From Gemmatimonadota bacterium (lineage in GTDB: Bacteria > Gemmatimonadota > Gemmatimonadetes > Longimicrobiales > Gaopeijiaceae), in the NCBI GenBank assembly GCA_022564055.1, contig JADFMD010000018.1, positions 1-46,026 on the forward strand: a DNA stretch of 46,026 nt. Direction: 5' to 3'. The position numbers and the translations under genes were made by a program. This document shows, piece after piece, positions 1 through 8,876 of the stretch. Numbering within the stretch: position 1 is the first letter of the stretch; each line of letters opens with the position of its first letter. The notes under the pieces are model-generated. The model saw only the letters and a program-made list of their open reading frames with translations, was not told the origin of the DNA and ran no database searches.

Positions 1-1012
1 CGTCCTCGATGTGATACGTGGTCGTGAACTTTCGGCAGAGATGGGCGAGGTGATCGGTATTCGATGAGTTATAGCCGCCCATGACGATCATGACCTCGGG
101 GGGTCCCTCGTCCATCATGGACTCGACGGCGTCCTGCCTCTCCTGGGTTGCTGAGCAGATCGTGTCGAAAGATCGGAAGTTGGTCTCGGCATAATCTTCC
201 CCAGACCCCTCGACCATGGCCTCCCGGATCTTCTTGCCGATGGCCAGTGAATCGTTGGCCAGCATGGTGGTCTGATTCGCTACACCGATCATCCGGAGAT
301 CCAAGTCGGGATCGAAGCCCTCGGTCGATTTCGCCCCAAAATGTTCCATGAAGGCCTGGCGAGACAGTCGATTCGGACGGTCGGCGATGTAGTCACAGAC
401 GAGGTCCGCCTCTTCCATATCCCGAACGATGATGTATCGGCCACCTTCATGATTGCTGACCTGGGAAGCCGTCGCCCTCGATTCTTCGTGATAGTGTTTT
501 CCGTGAATGAGGGCGGTGAATCCGTCCCGGGCGTAGCTTTCCACTCGCTTCCAGACCAGGAGAACCGATCCGCACGTCGTGTCCACCAGCACACACCCGA
601 TTTCCCTCAACGTGGCCAGGTCCTGGACGGTGATGCCGAAAGCGGGCAGGATCACCACATCCTCCGGGGTCAGCCCCGAGAAGTCGAACGCCCCGCCGGC
701 GTCGGGCCGTATGAAGTCCATCCCCATGTCTCGGATGCGCTGATTGACGTGCGGGTTGTGGATGATTTCGCCGACCAGGCGAATACGCTTTTCTGGGAAT
801 TTGTGGCGGGTCTCGTAGGCGTAGTCGATCGCCCGGTCCACGCCGTAGCAGAAGCCGAACTCCTTGGCCAGGCGCACGGTGATGTTCCCGAAGACCTTCC
901 GGAAGCCCGCGGAACGGATGTCCTCAACGAGCGCGGAGTGGTACTCGAGATCGATCAGGGGTCGAACCTCAGACCTCAGGCCGAACCCACGTCTGAAATA
1001 GGTCTCCACCAT
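1..1012 (-). CDS. ispH: 4-hydroxy-3-methylbut-2-enyl diphosphate reductase IspH (3' end outside window)
   Basis: Last enzyme of the MEP isoprenoid pathway: a 4Fe-4S protein that reduces HMBPP to IPP and DMAPP. The window holds about 337 residues from ATG 1012 and the gene runs off the left edge. The three cluster cysteines are visible: FCYGVDRA (C55), TTCGSV (C147) and TICSATQERQDA (C286). EIIHNPHVN and the HGKHYHEE segment are also present. The N-terminus (RRGFG followed by EYHSALVEDIR) is the extended form typical of cyanobacterial and plant-type IspH rather than the short E. coli type. No convincing Shine-Dalgarno precedes the ATG. The gene is divergent from fxsA. Confidence 0.95.
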   Translation of the reverse strand, partial: MVETYFRRGFGLRSEVRPLIDLEYHSALVEDIRSAGFRKVFGNITVRLAKEFGFCYGVDRAIDYAYETRHKFPEKRIRLVGEIIHNPHVNQRIRDMGMDFIRPDAGGAFDFSGLTPEDVVILPAFGITVQDLATLREIGCVLVDTTCGSVLLVWKRVESYARDGFTALIHGKHYHEESRATASQVSNHEGGRYIIVRDMEEADLVCDYIADRPNRLSRQAFMEHFGAKSTEGFDPDLDLRMIGVANQTTMLANDSLAIGKKIREAMVEGSGEDYAETNFRSFDTICSATQERQDAVESMMDEGPPEVMIVMGGYNSSNTDHLAHLCRKFTTTYHIED

Positions 1013-1100
1013 AGTTGCAAACTAACGGTGGGCATCCCGCCTGCGAAGAAGGCGGAGCCAGCCAGGACCGATCCCCCGCGAGCCGGGGTATCAGTGCCCC

Positions 1101-1604
1101 ATGAGCATTTTCGGGCGACTCGCCCTTCTTTTTGTCATCGTTCCTCTCCTGGAGCTGGCCCTTCTGATTCAGATGGGCCAGTGGGTCGGTTTTTGGCCCA
1201 CGATCGCGTTGGTCGTCTTCACGGGGGTCACGGGTGCGTGGCTGGCGCGCATGCAGGGGCTCCGGACTATGTGGAGGCTACGCCATGATCTCGCAAATGG
1301 GCGCATTCCGGGTCAGGCCATCATGGATGGTATGGCTGTGCTTGCTGGGGGCGCGCTTCTCCTCACCCCAGGGATTATCACCGACGTGATCGGGTTCGGC
1401 TTGCTGGTCCCCGCAACGCGACACGCGATTCAAAAACGAATCATGGCGCGGCTCGAGCGCCATATCGAAGAAGGTGCGCTGCGGGTGGCGGTGACCGGCG
1501 GCGAAATATGGACCCACTCTTCTGATCCGATGTCTCCTGATTCCTTGTCTTCCGATTCAATGTCTCCTGATCCAATGTCTCCGTCCCAATCGGCAGGAGA
1601 GTAA
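1101..1604 (+). CDS. fxsA: FxsA family membrane protein
   Basis: Small integral membrane protein of the FxsA family, named for suppression of F-plasmid exclusion of phage T7 in E. coli; its general cell role is unclear. The N-terminal two thirds show the family pattern: a hydrophobic helix, a second helix with TGVTGAWLARMQG, then an LLTPGIITDVIGF helix pair. The last about 30 residues are an acidic, serine-rich tail made of a five-residue repeat (DPMSP type) that is not part of the family core. It is followed after about 60 bp by the M42 peptidase. Confidence 0.9.
   Translation: MSIFGRLALLFVIVPLLELALLIQMGQWVGFWPTIALVVFTGVTGAWLARMQGLRTMWRLRHDLANGRIPGQAIMDGMAVLAGGALLLTPGIITDVIGFGLLVPATRHAIQKRIMARLERHIEEGALRVAVTGGEIWTHSSDPMSPDSLSSDSMSPDPMSPSQSAGE
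1524..1583 (+). repeat. Four 15-nt in-frame tandem repeats in the fxsA tail
   Basis: Four consecutive 15-nt units starting at 1524, 1539, 1554 and 1569 follow a GATYCNNTGTCTYCN pattern. They encode DPMSP, DSLSS, DSMSP and DPMSP. They form the C-terminal tail of the FxsA protein and may vary in copy number between strains. Confidence 0.8.
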
Positions 1605-1666
1605 GCGCGCGCGAATCGATGGGGCGCCCTTTGAGCGCCGTGCCTGAGCGTATAGTTTTTCCCACC

Positions 1667-2737
1667 ATGAGTGACGCCCCCCCCTTTCTCGCCAGTCTCC
1701 TCGACGCGGTAGGGCCTTCCGGATTCGAGGTTGGGGCGGCCCGCCTTTGGCGAAAGGAGGCGGAAACCTTCGCGGCCTACGTGAAGACGGACGTCAACGG
1801 GAACACGCTCGCGACCGTCAACCCCGACGGTCGGCCACGCGTCATGCTGGCCGGTCACATCGATGAGATCGGCCTCCAGGTGACGCACATCGATGATGAC
1901 GGCTTTCTCTTCATCGATCGAATCGGAGGGTGGGATCCCCAAGTCCTGGTGGGCCAACGGGTGAAAATTTTGGGTTCGCGGGGCGACGTCCGTGGGGTGG
2001 TAGGGAAGAAGGCCATCCACCTCCTAAAACCGCTCGAGCGCAAGAAAGCTTCGGAGATCGCCAAACTTTGGGTCGACGTGGGCGTGAAAGACAAGGAGGA
2101 AGCGACCGAACTCGGCCTGAGGGTCGGCGATGCCATGGTTATCGACGCAGCGATGGTGAGTTTGGCCGGCGACCGAATCGCGAGCCGTGCCATCGATAAT
2201 CGGATCGGAGCGTATGTGGTGCTGGAGGCTCTGCGGCTCCTCTCGGACGCGTCGCCGATAGCCTCCGCCGTCGCGGTGGCAACCGTTCAGGAGGAGATCG
2301 GGGGGTATTCGGGTGGGGGAGCGCGCAGTAGTGCCTTCGGACTCGAGCCGGACGTGGCACTCGTGGTCGACGTCACCTTCAGTACCGACGTGCCCGATAT
2401 CGAGAAGAAGGAGTTGGGGGAGCACCGGCTGGGAGGAGGCCCCGTATTGAGCAGAGGGTCGGCGGCCCACCCGGTGGTCTTCGAGCGCCTGGTGGAAGTG
2501 GCGGAAGCGGAGGGGATTCCTCATACGATTCAGGCCGCGGCGCGGTCTACGAGTACGGATGCCGACTCCATCCACCTGACCCGATCCGGTGTGCCGACCG
2601 GGCTGGTGTCGGTACCCAATCGATATATGCACTCGCCGAATGAGATGGTGAGTTTGTCCGATCTGGATTCTACGGCTCGTCTGTTGGCGGCTTTCGTAGT
2701 GAGTCTCGATGGAGAGACCGATTTTACCCCGCGATGA
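1667..2737 (+). CDS. M42 family metallopeptidase (glutamyl aminopeptidase-like)
   Basis: Cytosolic di-zinc or di-cobalt aminopeptidase of family M42, which removes N-terminal residues from peptides and usually forms large oligomers. Visible active-site landmarks in order are GHIDEIG (metal His), IDNRIGAYV (bridging Asp), QEEIG (catalytic and metal Glu pair), VVDVTFSTD (metal Asp) and HSPNEM (metal His near the end). The 356-residue length is normal for the family. I chose ATG 1667 because the protein then begins right before the family start (LLDAVGPSGFE); an in-frame ATG at 1619 would add a non-homologous leader. Neither start has a clear ribosome binding site. Confidence 0.92.
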   Translation: MSDAPPFLASLLDAVGPSGFEVGAARLWRKEAETFAAYVKTDVNGNTLATVNPDGRPRVMLAGHIDEIGLQVTHIDDDGFLFIDRIGGWDPQVLVGQRVKILGSRGDVRGVVGKKAIHLLKPLERKKASEIAKLWVDVGVKDKEEATELGLRVGDAMVIDAAMVSLAGDRIASRAIDNRIGAYVVLEALRLLSDASPIASAVAVATVQEEIGGYSGGGARSSAFGLEPDVALVVDVTFSTDVPDIEKKELGEHRLGGGPVLSRGSAAHPVVFERLVEVAEAEGIPHTIQAAARSTSTDADSIHLTRSGVPTGLVSVPNRYMHSPNEMVSLSDLDSTARLLAAFVVSLDGETDFTPR

Positions 2738-2897
2738 CCCCAGGACCCTGGCATAGGCTTGGGTGCCACGACGCCTGATGTTTTTAAGATGAACCCAACC
2801 TTGATCGTAAGAGGGGTCTCATGTACCGTGTGGACTCGACGAACTCCATGATTTCTTGGGCGCGCGCGCGCCTTTTCTTGAACCGGAATAGATCTGA

Positions 2898-3368
2898 ATG
2901 CTCGAACCGAACGTTTTAGTCACGGAGTTACAGGATCTGAGGGATAACGGTTTCCTCTCCGATGCCCTCTTGCGCCGGGCCGTCAAGGACATCGCGGCCG
3001 CCGACGACCGATTCGACTGGGTGGGCGTCTACCTGGTGAATTCCGAGGAGAACGTGGTCTGGCTGCACAATTACGTCGGCAAACCCACGCCGCACTCCAA
3101 GATTCCACTGGGCGAAGGCATATGCGGCACCGCGATTTCGGAGGGGAAGAACACGACGGTCCCCGATGTGAGCGCGGTGGACAACTACATCGTGTGTGAT
3201 CCGAGGATCAAGTCCGAGATGGTGGTCCTGATTCGCGGCGACGATGAGATCTTCGGGCTGATCGATATCGACAGCAGGACGATCGAGGCGTTCACCGACG
3301 AGGACAGCGCGGCGGTCCAATTGGTGACGGACAAGCTCGCGGAACAGCTCGCCCAGGAGCGCAGCTGA
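2898..3368 (+). CDS. GAF domain protein related to free-methionine-(R)-sulfoxide reductase
   Basis: A single GAF domain of 156 residues. The order of motifs (WVGVYL, GKPTPHSKIPLGEGICGTA, YIVCDPRIKSEM, GLIDIDS) matches the fRMsr/YebR family, which reduces free methionine-R-sulfoxide with active-site cysteines. Two of the three family cysteines are present (in GICGTA and IVCDPR). The position of the first, before IPLG, reads PTPHSK and has no cysteine. It may therefore be a variant reductase or a GAF sensor without that activity. It stands alone upstream of glcD. Confidence 0.75.
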   Translation: MLEPNVLVTELQDLRDNGFLSDALLRRAVKDIAAADDRFDWVGVYLVNSEENVVWLHNYVGKPTPHSKIPLGEGICGTAISEGKNTTVPDVSAVDNYIVCDPRIKSEMVVLIRGDDEIFGLIDIDSRTIEAFTDEDSAAVQLVTDKLAEQLAQERS

Positions 3369-3423
3369 CGGTCCGCCGGGTTCACCGACGAGTCAGACCG
3401 TTTGATGGCGCTCTCCCGTGGGA

Positions 3424-4854
3424 ATGGAGAACATATTGCCGGAGCCGCTGACGAAGAAGCTGGGAGATCGCCTGAGGGGCGTTGTGGGAGACGCTTGGGT
3501 CATCGCCGACGCCGACCGTCTTCTGGCGTATGAGTCCGACGGTCTCACCGCCTACCGAAAGACGCCGCTTGCCGTGGTGCTTCCACGGGACACCGATGAA
3601 GTCAGTCGCGTGATGGGGATCCTGGCAGAAGAAGATGTGCCCGTGGTGCCGAGAGGTGCCGGTACGGGGCTCTCCGGAGGTGCGTTGGCGAATGGTGACG
3701 CCGTCATCGTCGGCACGGCGCGCATGACCGACATGCTCGAACTCGATCCCGACAATCGACTTGCCCGGGTTCAGCCGGGGATGATCAACGCGGATCTCAC
3801 GAAGGCGGCGGAGCCCTATGGGCTTTACTACGCGCCCGATCCCTCCTCGCAGAGCGCGTGTACGCTGGGGGGGAACGTGGCCGAGAACTCCGGCGGGCCC
3901 CATTGCCTCAAGTACGGCGTCACGTCGCGATATGTGACAGGGCTCACGGTCGTGACCCCCGAAGGGAAGATCATAGAGCTCGGCGGTTTCGGCAGGGAGC
4001 CCGGCGGATACGATCTTCTGGGCTTGTTCGTCGGTTCCGAGGGTTGTTTCGGAATCGCTACCGAGATCGAGGTGCGCCTCCTCCCAAAGCCGGAGGGAGT
4101 GAAGACACTACTGGCGATCTTCGACCGACTGGGGGACGCAGGGGCTGCCGTGACCGAGATCATGGCCGAGGGTCTTCTGCCGGCTGCTCTGGAAATCATC
4201 GATGGACCCACGATCCGAGCGGTCGAGGCGAGCGTGTTCGCGGCGGGGTTCCCGACGGACGCGGAGGCCGCCTTGGTGATCGAGTTCGACGGGATTGAAG
4301 CGGGCCTGGCGTCCGATGTGGAACGGGCGGTGGTCCAGTGCCGGGCCGCCGGAGCCCGGGAGGTCCGCATTGCGGACTCCGAAGAGGAGAGGCTCGCGCT
4401 CTGGAGAGGCCGCAAGAAGGCGTTCGGGGCCATGGGTCAGATCGGGAACGATCTCATGGTTCAGGACGGTACCGTTCCGCGCAGCAAGCTGACCGAGGTG
4501 CTTGCCCGAATCTCCGAGATCGGAGTCCGGCACGATCTCACCATCGCCAACGTGTTTCACGCGGGGGACGGAAATCTCCATCCGAACCTCATCTTCGATC
4601 GGAGCGATGCGGATGAACTGCGCCGGGTCGAGCTCGCGTCGACGGAGATCATGGCCGTGTGCGTGGAGGCCGGAGGTACGATTACCGGAGAGCATGGCGT
4701 CGGGTTGGACAAGCGGCGTTATATGAGCCTGGTGCATACTCCGGACGAGTTGGACGCCATGCGGGACGTCAAGGCCGTCTTCGACCCACGCGGGCGCATG
4801 AACCCCGGCAAGGTGCTCCCTGATCTTCCGGACTCTGCAGGAGCGGCTGTGTGA
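3424..4854 (+). CDS. glcD: Glycolate oxidase subunit GlcD (FAD-linked oxidase)
   Basis: Flavoprotein subunit of the membrane-associated glycolate oxidase, which oxidises glycolate to glyoxylate and passes electrons through the Fe-S subunit GlcF toward quinone. The PCMH-type FAD-binding domain is recognisable by VVPRGAGTGLSGGALA. The C-terminal FAD-oxidase domain carries HAGDGNLHPNL and GGTITGEHGVGLDKRR. The 476 residues match the usual size. ATG 3424 was chosen; a GTG at 3418 is in frame and equally possible. The stop overlaps the glcE start as GTGA, so the two are translationally coupled. D-lactate or another 2-hydroxyacid is an alternative substrate. Confidence 0.93.
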   Translation: MENILPEPLTKKLGDRLRGVVGDAWVIADADRLLAYESDGLTAYRKTPLAVVLPRDTDEVSRVMGILAEEDVPVVPRGAGTGLSGGALANGDAVIVGTARMTDMLELDPDNRLARVQPGMINADLTKAAEPYGLYYAPDPSSQSACTLGGNVAENSGGPHCLKYGVTSRYVTGLTVVTPEGKIIELGGFGREPGGYDLLGLFVGSEGCFGIATEIEVRLLPKPEGVKTLLAIFDRLGDAGAAVTEIMAEGLLPAALEIIDGPTIRAVEASVFAAGFPTDAEAALVIEFDGIEAGLASDVERAVVQCRAAGAREVRIADSEEERLALWRGRKKAFGAMGQIGNDLMVQDGTVPRSKLTEVLARISEIGVRHDLTIANVFHAGDGNLHPNLIFDRSDADELRRVELASTEIMAVCVEAGGTITGEHGVGLDKRRYMSLVHTPDELDAMRDVKAVFDPRGRMNPGKVLPDLPDSAGAAV

Positions 4855-6164
4855 ATTCCTTGGCTGGGATGTTGACCGACAGGCTTTCCGCGGCGCAGGT
4901 GGTCGACGGCATCGAAGCCGAGCGCTGGGCTGTGTGTGGGCGGATTCCGCAGGCGGTCGTCTTTCCGGAGAGTGAGGAGCAGGTGGCCGAGATCCTCTCG
5001 CTGTCCAGCGAGGAGGGCTGGCAGTGTATCCCGGGGGGTAAAGGGGGTTGGTTGCACGGTGGGCAGCCTCCTCAGGGGGTCGATGTAGTCGTGAGCGCTG
5101 AGAGAATGAACGAGATTTCGGCATATGAGCCCGCCGACATGTTCATCGAGGCCCAGGCGGGGGCCGAGTTGGAGGTGCTGGAGCGCCGTACATTGGAGTG
5201 CAGCCAGTGGATTGCGCTCGATCCCCCGGGCGGCGAGCGAGGGACGCTTGGAGCCATGGTGGCGGTGGGGGCTGCGGGGCCACTCGAGGCAGGCTTCGGG
5301 TCCCCCCGAGATCAGGTGCTGGGGGCCACGCTCGTTACCGGGGACGGGCGCGTGCTCGGCCTTGGCGGTAGGGTGGTGAAGAACGTGGCGGGTTTCGATC
5401 TGCTAAAGCTGGTCACCGGCAGTTGGGGCACGCTAGGGATGATCACGAGCGTGACCATGCGGGTCCACCCCGTTCCGGCAACCGATAGATCGCTTCTGTT
5501 CAAGGGCCGCGATCCGGCCGAGGCCGCGGCGCTGGCGTGCCGGCTTGCCCAGGCGCCGCTCTCCCTTGCGGCGGTGGAGTTGCTGGTGCCCGGAGACGCG
5601 GAGTCGGGAGCCAACGCGTCGAGTCCCTTGGTCGCCGTCAGGATCCTGGAGTCGGTAGACGGTGCGGACGAGGCGGAGCGACTCGTGTCGGAGCGTGCGG
5701 GCATCGAGCCTTTCCAACGGTTGGAGGGTGAACAATCGGCGGCGATTTTCGAAAACGTGAGAGCCATGGAGGACGGGGCTGAGCTGGTGTTGCGTCTGAG
5801 CCTCCTTCCCTCCCGGCTACCGGAGCTGGTCGAGATGACTTCTCGATTGAGCGGTCTATATGATCCGACGGAGGGCTGGGGGATGCGGCTGGCAGGCCAC
5901 GCACAGACGGGCGTGCTCCGGGTGATGATCGCGAAGATGACCCACTCGACCGACGGGCTGGATCAGGCCAGGGTGGTGCTGGGGGTTCTGCGGCGATCGC
6001 TCGAGGCGGAGGGTGGCAGCCTGGTGGTCTCCCAGGGTCCGCCCGAGATCGTAGGGGCCTTGGGGGCATGGGGCGACTCCGGTCCGGTCGCTCCGTTCAA
6101 CGCGGGGATCCGGGCGGCGTTCGATCCCGCCTCGATTCTCGCCCAAGGACGCCTTCCGCAGTGA
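4851..6164 (+). CDS. glcE: Glycolate oxidase subunit GlcE (FAD-binding)
   Basis: Second FAD-binding subunit of glycolate oxidase, a shortened relative of GlcD. The FAD-binding segment is present (IPGGKGGW, then GERGTLGAMVAVGAAGPLEAG, and GGRVVKNVAGFDLLKLVTGS, a hallmark of GlcE). It starts with GTG inside the glcD stop (GTGA) and its own TGA overlaps the GTG start of glcF in the same way, so glcDEF is one translationally coupled operon. The 437 residues are somewhat longer than the E. coli protein. Confidence 0.9.
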   Translation: MNSLAGMLTDRLSAAQVVDGIEAERWAVCGRIPQAVVFPESEEQVAEILSLSSEEGWQCIPGGKGGWLHGGQPPQGVDVVVSAERMNEISAYEPADMFIEAQAGAELEVLERRTLECSQWIALDPPGGERGTLGAMVAVGAAGPLEAGFGSPRDQVLGATLVTGDGRVLGLGGRVVKNVAGFDLLKLVTGSWGTLGMITSVTMRVHPVPATDRSLLFKGRDPAEAAALACRLAQAPLSLAAVELLVPGDAESGANASSPLVAVRILESVDGADEAERLVSERAGIEPFQRLEGEQSAAIFENVRAMEDGAELVLRLSLLPSRLPELVEMTSRLSGLYDPTEGWGMRLAGHAQTGVLRVMIAKMTHSTDGLDQARVVLGVLRRSLEAEGGSLVVSQGPPEIVGALGAWGDSGPVAPFNAGIRAAFDPASILAQGRLPQ

Positions 6165-7543
6165 ACCCGCGCTCCGAGACTGCCTTGGCCGCCGCTCTCT
6201 GGGCGCAGGAAGATCGACTCATGCCGTGCGTACATTGCGGGTTTTGCCTGCCGGCGTGCCCGACCTACGTCCGCCTGGGAGACGAGAACGACTCGCCCCG
6301 TGGCCGGCTATACCTCATGCAGGCGGTCGTCGAGGGCCGGTTGAGCCCCGAATCCGACGCGTTTCAGACACATATCGACCGCTGCTTGGGATGCCGCGCA
6401 TGCGAGCCCGTGTGCCCTTCGGGCGTTGAGTACGGCGTCCTACTCGAGGCCGCACGGGAGACCGTTTATCGTGCCCGAAAAGCGCCCGCCGTCGTGGCGA
6501 TGCTCCTGGCTGTTTTTTCAAGCCGTGCGTTGACGAACTGGAGCATGCGTGTGGCGAGGGTCGTTCGAGCTTTGGGCCTGGGCGGGCTGGTGGCAAGACG
6601 GATTCCGCGAAACCGCCTCTTCCACCCGATTCGTTTTGGGCTCGCGATGCTCGAGGCGAGCCGGGAGCGGCAGTTCGGGTCCGAAACGGCTACGAGTTCA
6701 GGAGCCCCGATCGCTTCGGACGGCGGGGCTTTGGACGCGGCGACTTCTGAGGGCGAGACTTCGGAGAGCGCACCGGCGTGGCGCGCGGGTGAGCGAGGGC
6801 GGGTGGCGATCCTTCGAGGGTGTGTCCAGGCGGGCCTGTTCGCGAGGGTGAACGACGCGACCGAGAGGGTGCTCCGCGCAAACGGTTACGAGGTGATCGA
6901 GGTGAGCGGTCAGGGCTGTTGTGGTGCCCTACACACCCACGCGGGGGATTCGATGAGGGCTCGCAAACTGGCGCGGGCCAACGTCAAAGCCCTGGCTGCG
7001 GCCGAGGTCGACTTCGTTGCGGTGAACGCCGCCGGCTGTGGCGCCGCTCTCAAGGAGTATGGCCATCTTCTCGAGGCAGATGAGGAGTACCGCCACACCG
7101 CCGAGGCCCTCGCGGCTTCGACTCGGGATATTTCGGAGCTCCTGGCGGGTGACTCCCTGCGGGTGGGTGCACCGCTGCCGGTGCGGGTGACGTACGATGC
7201 CGCGTGCCATTTATGCCACGCACAGGGGGTGAGACAGGAGCCCCTGGCTGTGCTAGGGGCGATTCCGCAGCTCGTGGTCCTGCCACTTCAGGACGCAGAG
7301 GAGTGCTGTGGTGGAGCCGGGACCTACGGAATCACCCATCCCGAACTCGGAGGGGACATCGGGGCCGATAAGGTTTCCGCGGTCTTGGCCACCGGTGCCG
7401 AAATCGTGGCGACCGGAAATCCTGGCTGCATGATGCAGATCGGCGCTGGGCTCCTGCTGGAAGGATCGGACGTCGTCGCCCGCCACCCGGTGGAGTTGTT
7501 GGACGAGAGTTACCGGCGTGCGGGCTTTTATGACGGATCCTGA
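6161..7543 (+). CDS. glcF: Glycolate oxidase iron-sulfur subunit GlcF
   Basis: Fe-S electron-transfer subunit of glycolate oxidase. It has two ferredoxin-type 4Fe-4S motifs near the N-terminus (CVHCGFCLPACP and CLGCRACEPVCPSG) and two CCG-type cysteine-rich domains (GCCGALHTHAGD and ECCGGAGTYGI), as in HdrD/GlpC/GlcF proteins. I chose GTG 6161, which overlaps the glcE stop as GTGA and gives 460 residues; a start at 6068 would add an out-of-family leader lying inside glcE. A low-complexity insert rich in Ala, Ser and Glu lies between the two halves. Confidence 0.93.
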   Translation: MNPRSETALAAALWAQEDRLMPCVHCGFCLPACPTYVRLGDENDSPRGRLYLMQAVVEGRLSPESDAFQTHIDRCLGCRACEPVCPSGVEYGVLLEAARETVYRARKAPAVVAMLLAVFSSRALTNWSMRVARVVRALGLGGLVARRIPRNRLFHPIRFGLAMLEASRERQFGSETATSSGAPIASDGGALDAATSEGETSESAPAWRAGERGRVAILRGCVQAGLFARVNDATERVLRANGYEVIEVSGQGCCGALHTHAGDSMRARKLARANVKALAAAEVDFVAVNAAGCGAALKEYGHLLEADEEYRHTAEALAASTRDISELLAGDSLRVGAPLPVRVTYDAACHLCHAQGVRQEPLAVLGAIPQLVVLPLQDAEECCGGAGTYGITHPELGGDIGADKVSAVLATGAEIVATGNPGCMMQIGAGLLLEGSDVVARHPVELLDESYRRAGFYDGS

Positions 7544-8735
7544 GGTCGGGGGCGTTGGCGACTTTCTGGCTGAAAGACGAGACGACCTCGTCGGGATGGT
7601 CATGGAATTGGCCCGCCTGGAGTCCCCTTCCCAGGTGCCCGAATCCCAACACGCCATTCAGGAGCTTTTAACTCGGCGGCTCGAGGCGATTGGCTTCAAA
7701 GCCCGACTCTTTACAGGCGAGAATTCAGGTGGCCACCTCTACCTTTGGCGCGAGAAGGCGCCCAACGGGGTGTCCCAGGAGAAGAGGTCTGCAGTAGGCG
7801 AGGGCGCGCCGGTCCAGCTTCTCCTCGGACACACCGACACCGTTTGGCCGATCGGTACGGTGCACGACATGCCGGTGGAGTGGAATGAGGAAGAGGACGT
7901 CATCCGGGGTCCTGGAGTCTTCGACATGAAAGCGGGAATCGTCCAGATGGTTTTCGCCCTCGAGGCCCTTTCGGCCCTCGGTCTCGAGCCGAGCGTCGCT
8001 CCTACGATTTTCTTGAACTCCGACGAAGAAATCGGTAGCCCCGAATCCCAAGGTCATGTGGAGCGGTTGGCCCAGGCCTCAAGCCGGGTACTCGTCCTGG
8101 AGCCGGCTCTTGGGCCTGAGGGCCTCATCAAGACGACGCGTCGCGGCGTGGGGCGCTTTGAGATCCGGGTGATCGGGCGGGCCTCGCATTCGGGTGTTGC
8201 CCTCGAGGAGGGCGCGAGCGCGATCCAGGAGATGGCCCTCGTCATCCAGACCCTTCACGGGCTGACCGATCCCGACCGGGGAATTTCGGTCAACGTGGGC
8301 ACGGTTTCAGGCGGGACCGCCGTAAACGTCGTTGCCGCCGAGTGCCGCGCCAGCGTGGACGTGAGAGTGGCCACCGTGGCCGACGGTCGATGGGTCAGCG
8401 ATGTCATTCTGGCTCTGGAGGCGACCACGCCAGGTACTCGGTTGGAGGTGGAGAGGGTTCTCGACCGCGGTCCGATGGAGGCCACGCCGCGGAACCTGAT
8501 TCTTTGGGAGGCGGTTCAGGGGTGCGGCAAGCGCCTGGGGCTGGAGCTGGAGGGTGCCGAGTCCGGCGGCGCGTCTGACGGAAACACGACGAGTCTCTTT
8601 ACCGCCACGGTGGATGGATTGGGCGCCGTGGGGCACGGCGCTCACGCCCATAATGAGCATGTACAAGTGAGCAAGCTCGTCGAGAGAGCGACACTTTTGG
8701 CCCTCATTCTGATGATGCCGGCGCTGGAAGCGTGA
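7530..8735 (+). CDS. M20 family metallopeptidase (glutamate carboxypeptidase-like)
   Basis: Zinc-dependent M20 peptidase or deacylase of about 401 residues, closest in motif style to carboxypeptidase G2/ArgE-type enzymes. Metal and catalytic positions are visible: LLGHTDTVWP (His, Asp), GPGVFDMKAG (bridging Asp), NSDEEIGSPES (catalytic Glu pair), VLEPAL (metal Glu) and GAHAHNEHV (metal His near the end). The dimerisation domain lies between. ATG 7530 overlaps the end of glcF by 14 nt, so it is probably co-transcribed with glcDEF. A GTG four codons upstream is the alternative. The substrate cannot be read from sequence. Confidence 0.9.
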   Translation: MTDPEVGGVGDFLAERRDDLVGMVMELARLESPSQVPESQHAIQELLTRRLEAIGFKARLFTGENSGGHLYLWREKAPNGVSQEKRSAVGEGAPVQLLLGHTDTVWPIGTVHDMPVEWNEEEDVIRGPGVFDMKAGIVQMVFALEALSALGLEPSVAPTIFLNSDEEIGSPESQGHVERLAQASSRVLVLEPALGPEGLIKTTRRGVGRFEIRVIGRASHSGVALEEGASAIQEMALVIQTLHGLTDPDRGISVNVGTVSGGTAVNVVAAECRASVDVRVATVADGRWVSDVILALEATTPGTRLEVERVLDRGPMEATPRNLILWEAVQGCGKRLGLELEGAESGGASDGNTTSLFTATVDGLGAVGHGAHAHNEHVQVSKLVERATLLALILMMPALEA

Positions 8736-8812
8736 GAGCGTTTCCGCCCGCTAAAGCGGCTACAGCCCTGCGTGGACAGGGGAGAGAAACCTCCCTGGAG
8801 TACCATGAATAC

Positions 8813-8841
8813 TTGCGAGTTGTATTTGCAACGAATATTTT
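8813..8841 (+). promoter_or_regulatory. Putative promoter with operator in spacer, upstream of the MarR gene
   Basis: A TTGCGA box (8813-8818) and a TATTTT box (8836-8841) are separated by exactly 17 nt. The spacer contains the inverted repeat GTTG-N6-CAAC (8819-8832), and TTGCAA-rich palindromes are common MarR-family operators. Placement between -35 and -10, 36 nt before the MarR start codon, suggests autorepression. This is inferred from sequence only. Confidence 0.5.
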
Positions 8842-8876
8842 GAGCGCCGTCCTCTGATTCTGGACTGGAGATCGAG

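Noticed and set aside
1012-1024. TAGTT-GCA-AACTA inverted repeat at the ispH start
   Set aside because: Short, partly within the start codon, and without a second copy nearby; chance cannot be excluded.
341-1288. Long plus-strand open frame over ispH
   Set aside because: It is the reverse-strand shadow of ispH, which has all three cluster cysteines and family motifs, and it also overlaps fxsA.
2821-2919. 32-codon frame with an alternating GC run between the M42 and GAF genes
   Set aside because: No ribosome binding site, no protein-like pattern, and it runs into the GAF gene in another frame.
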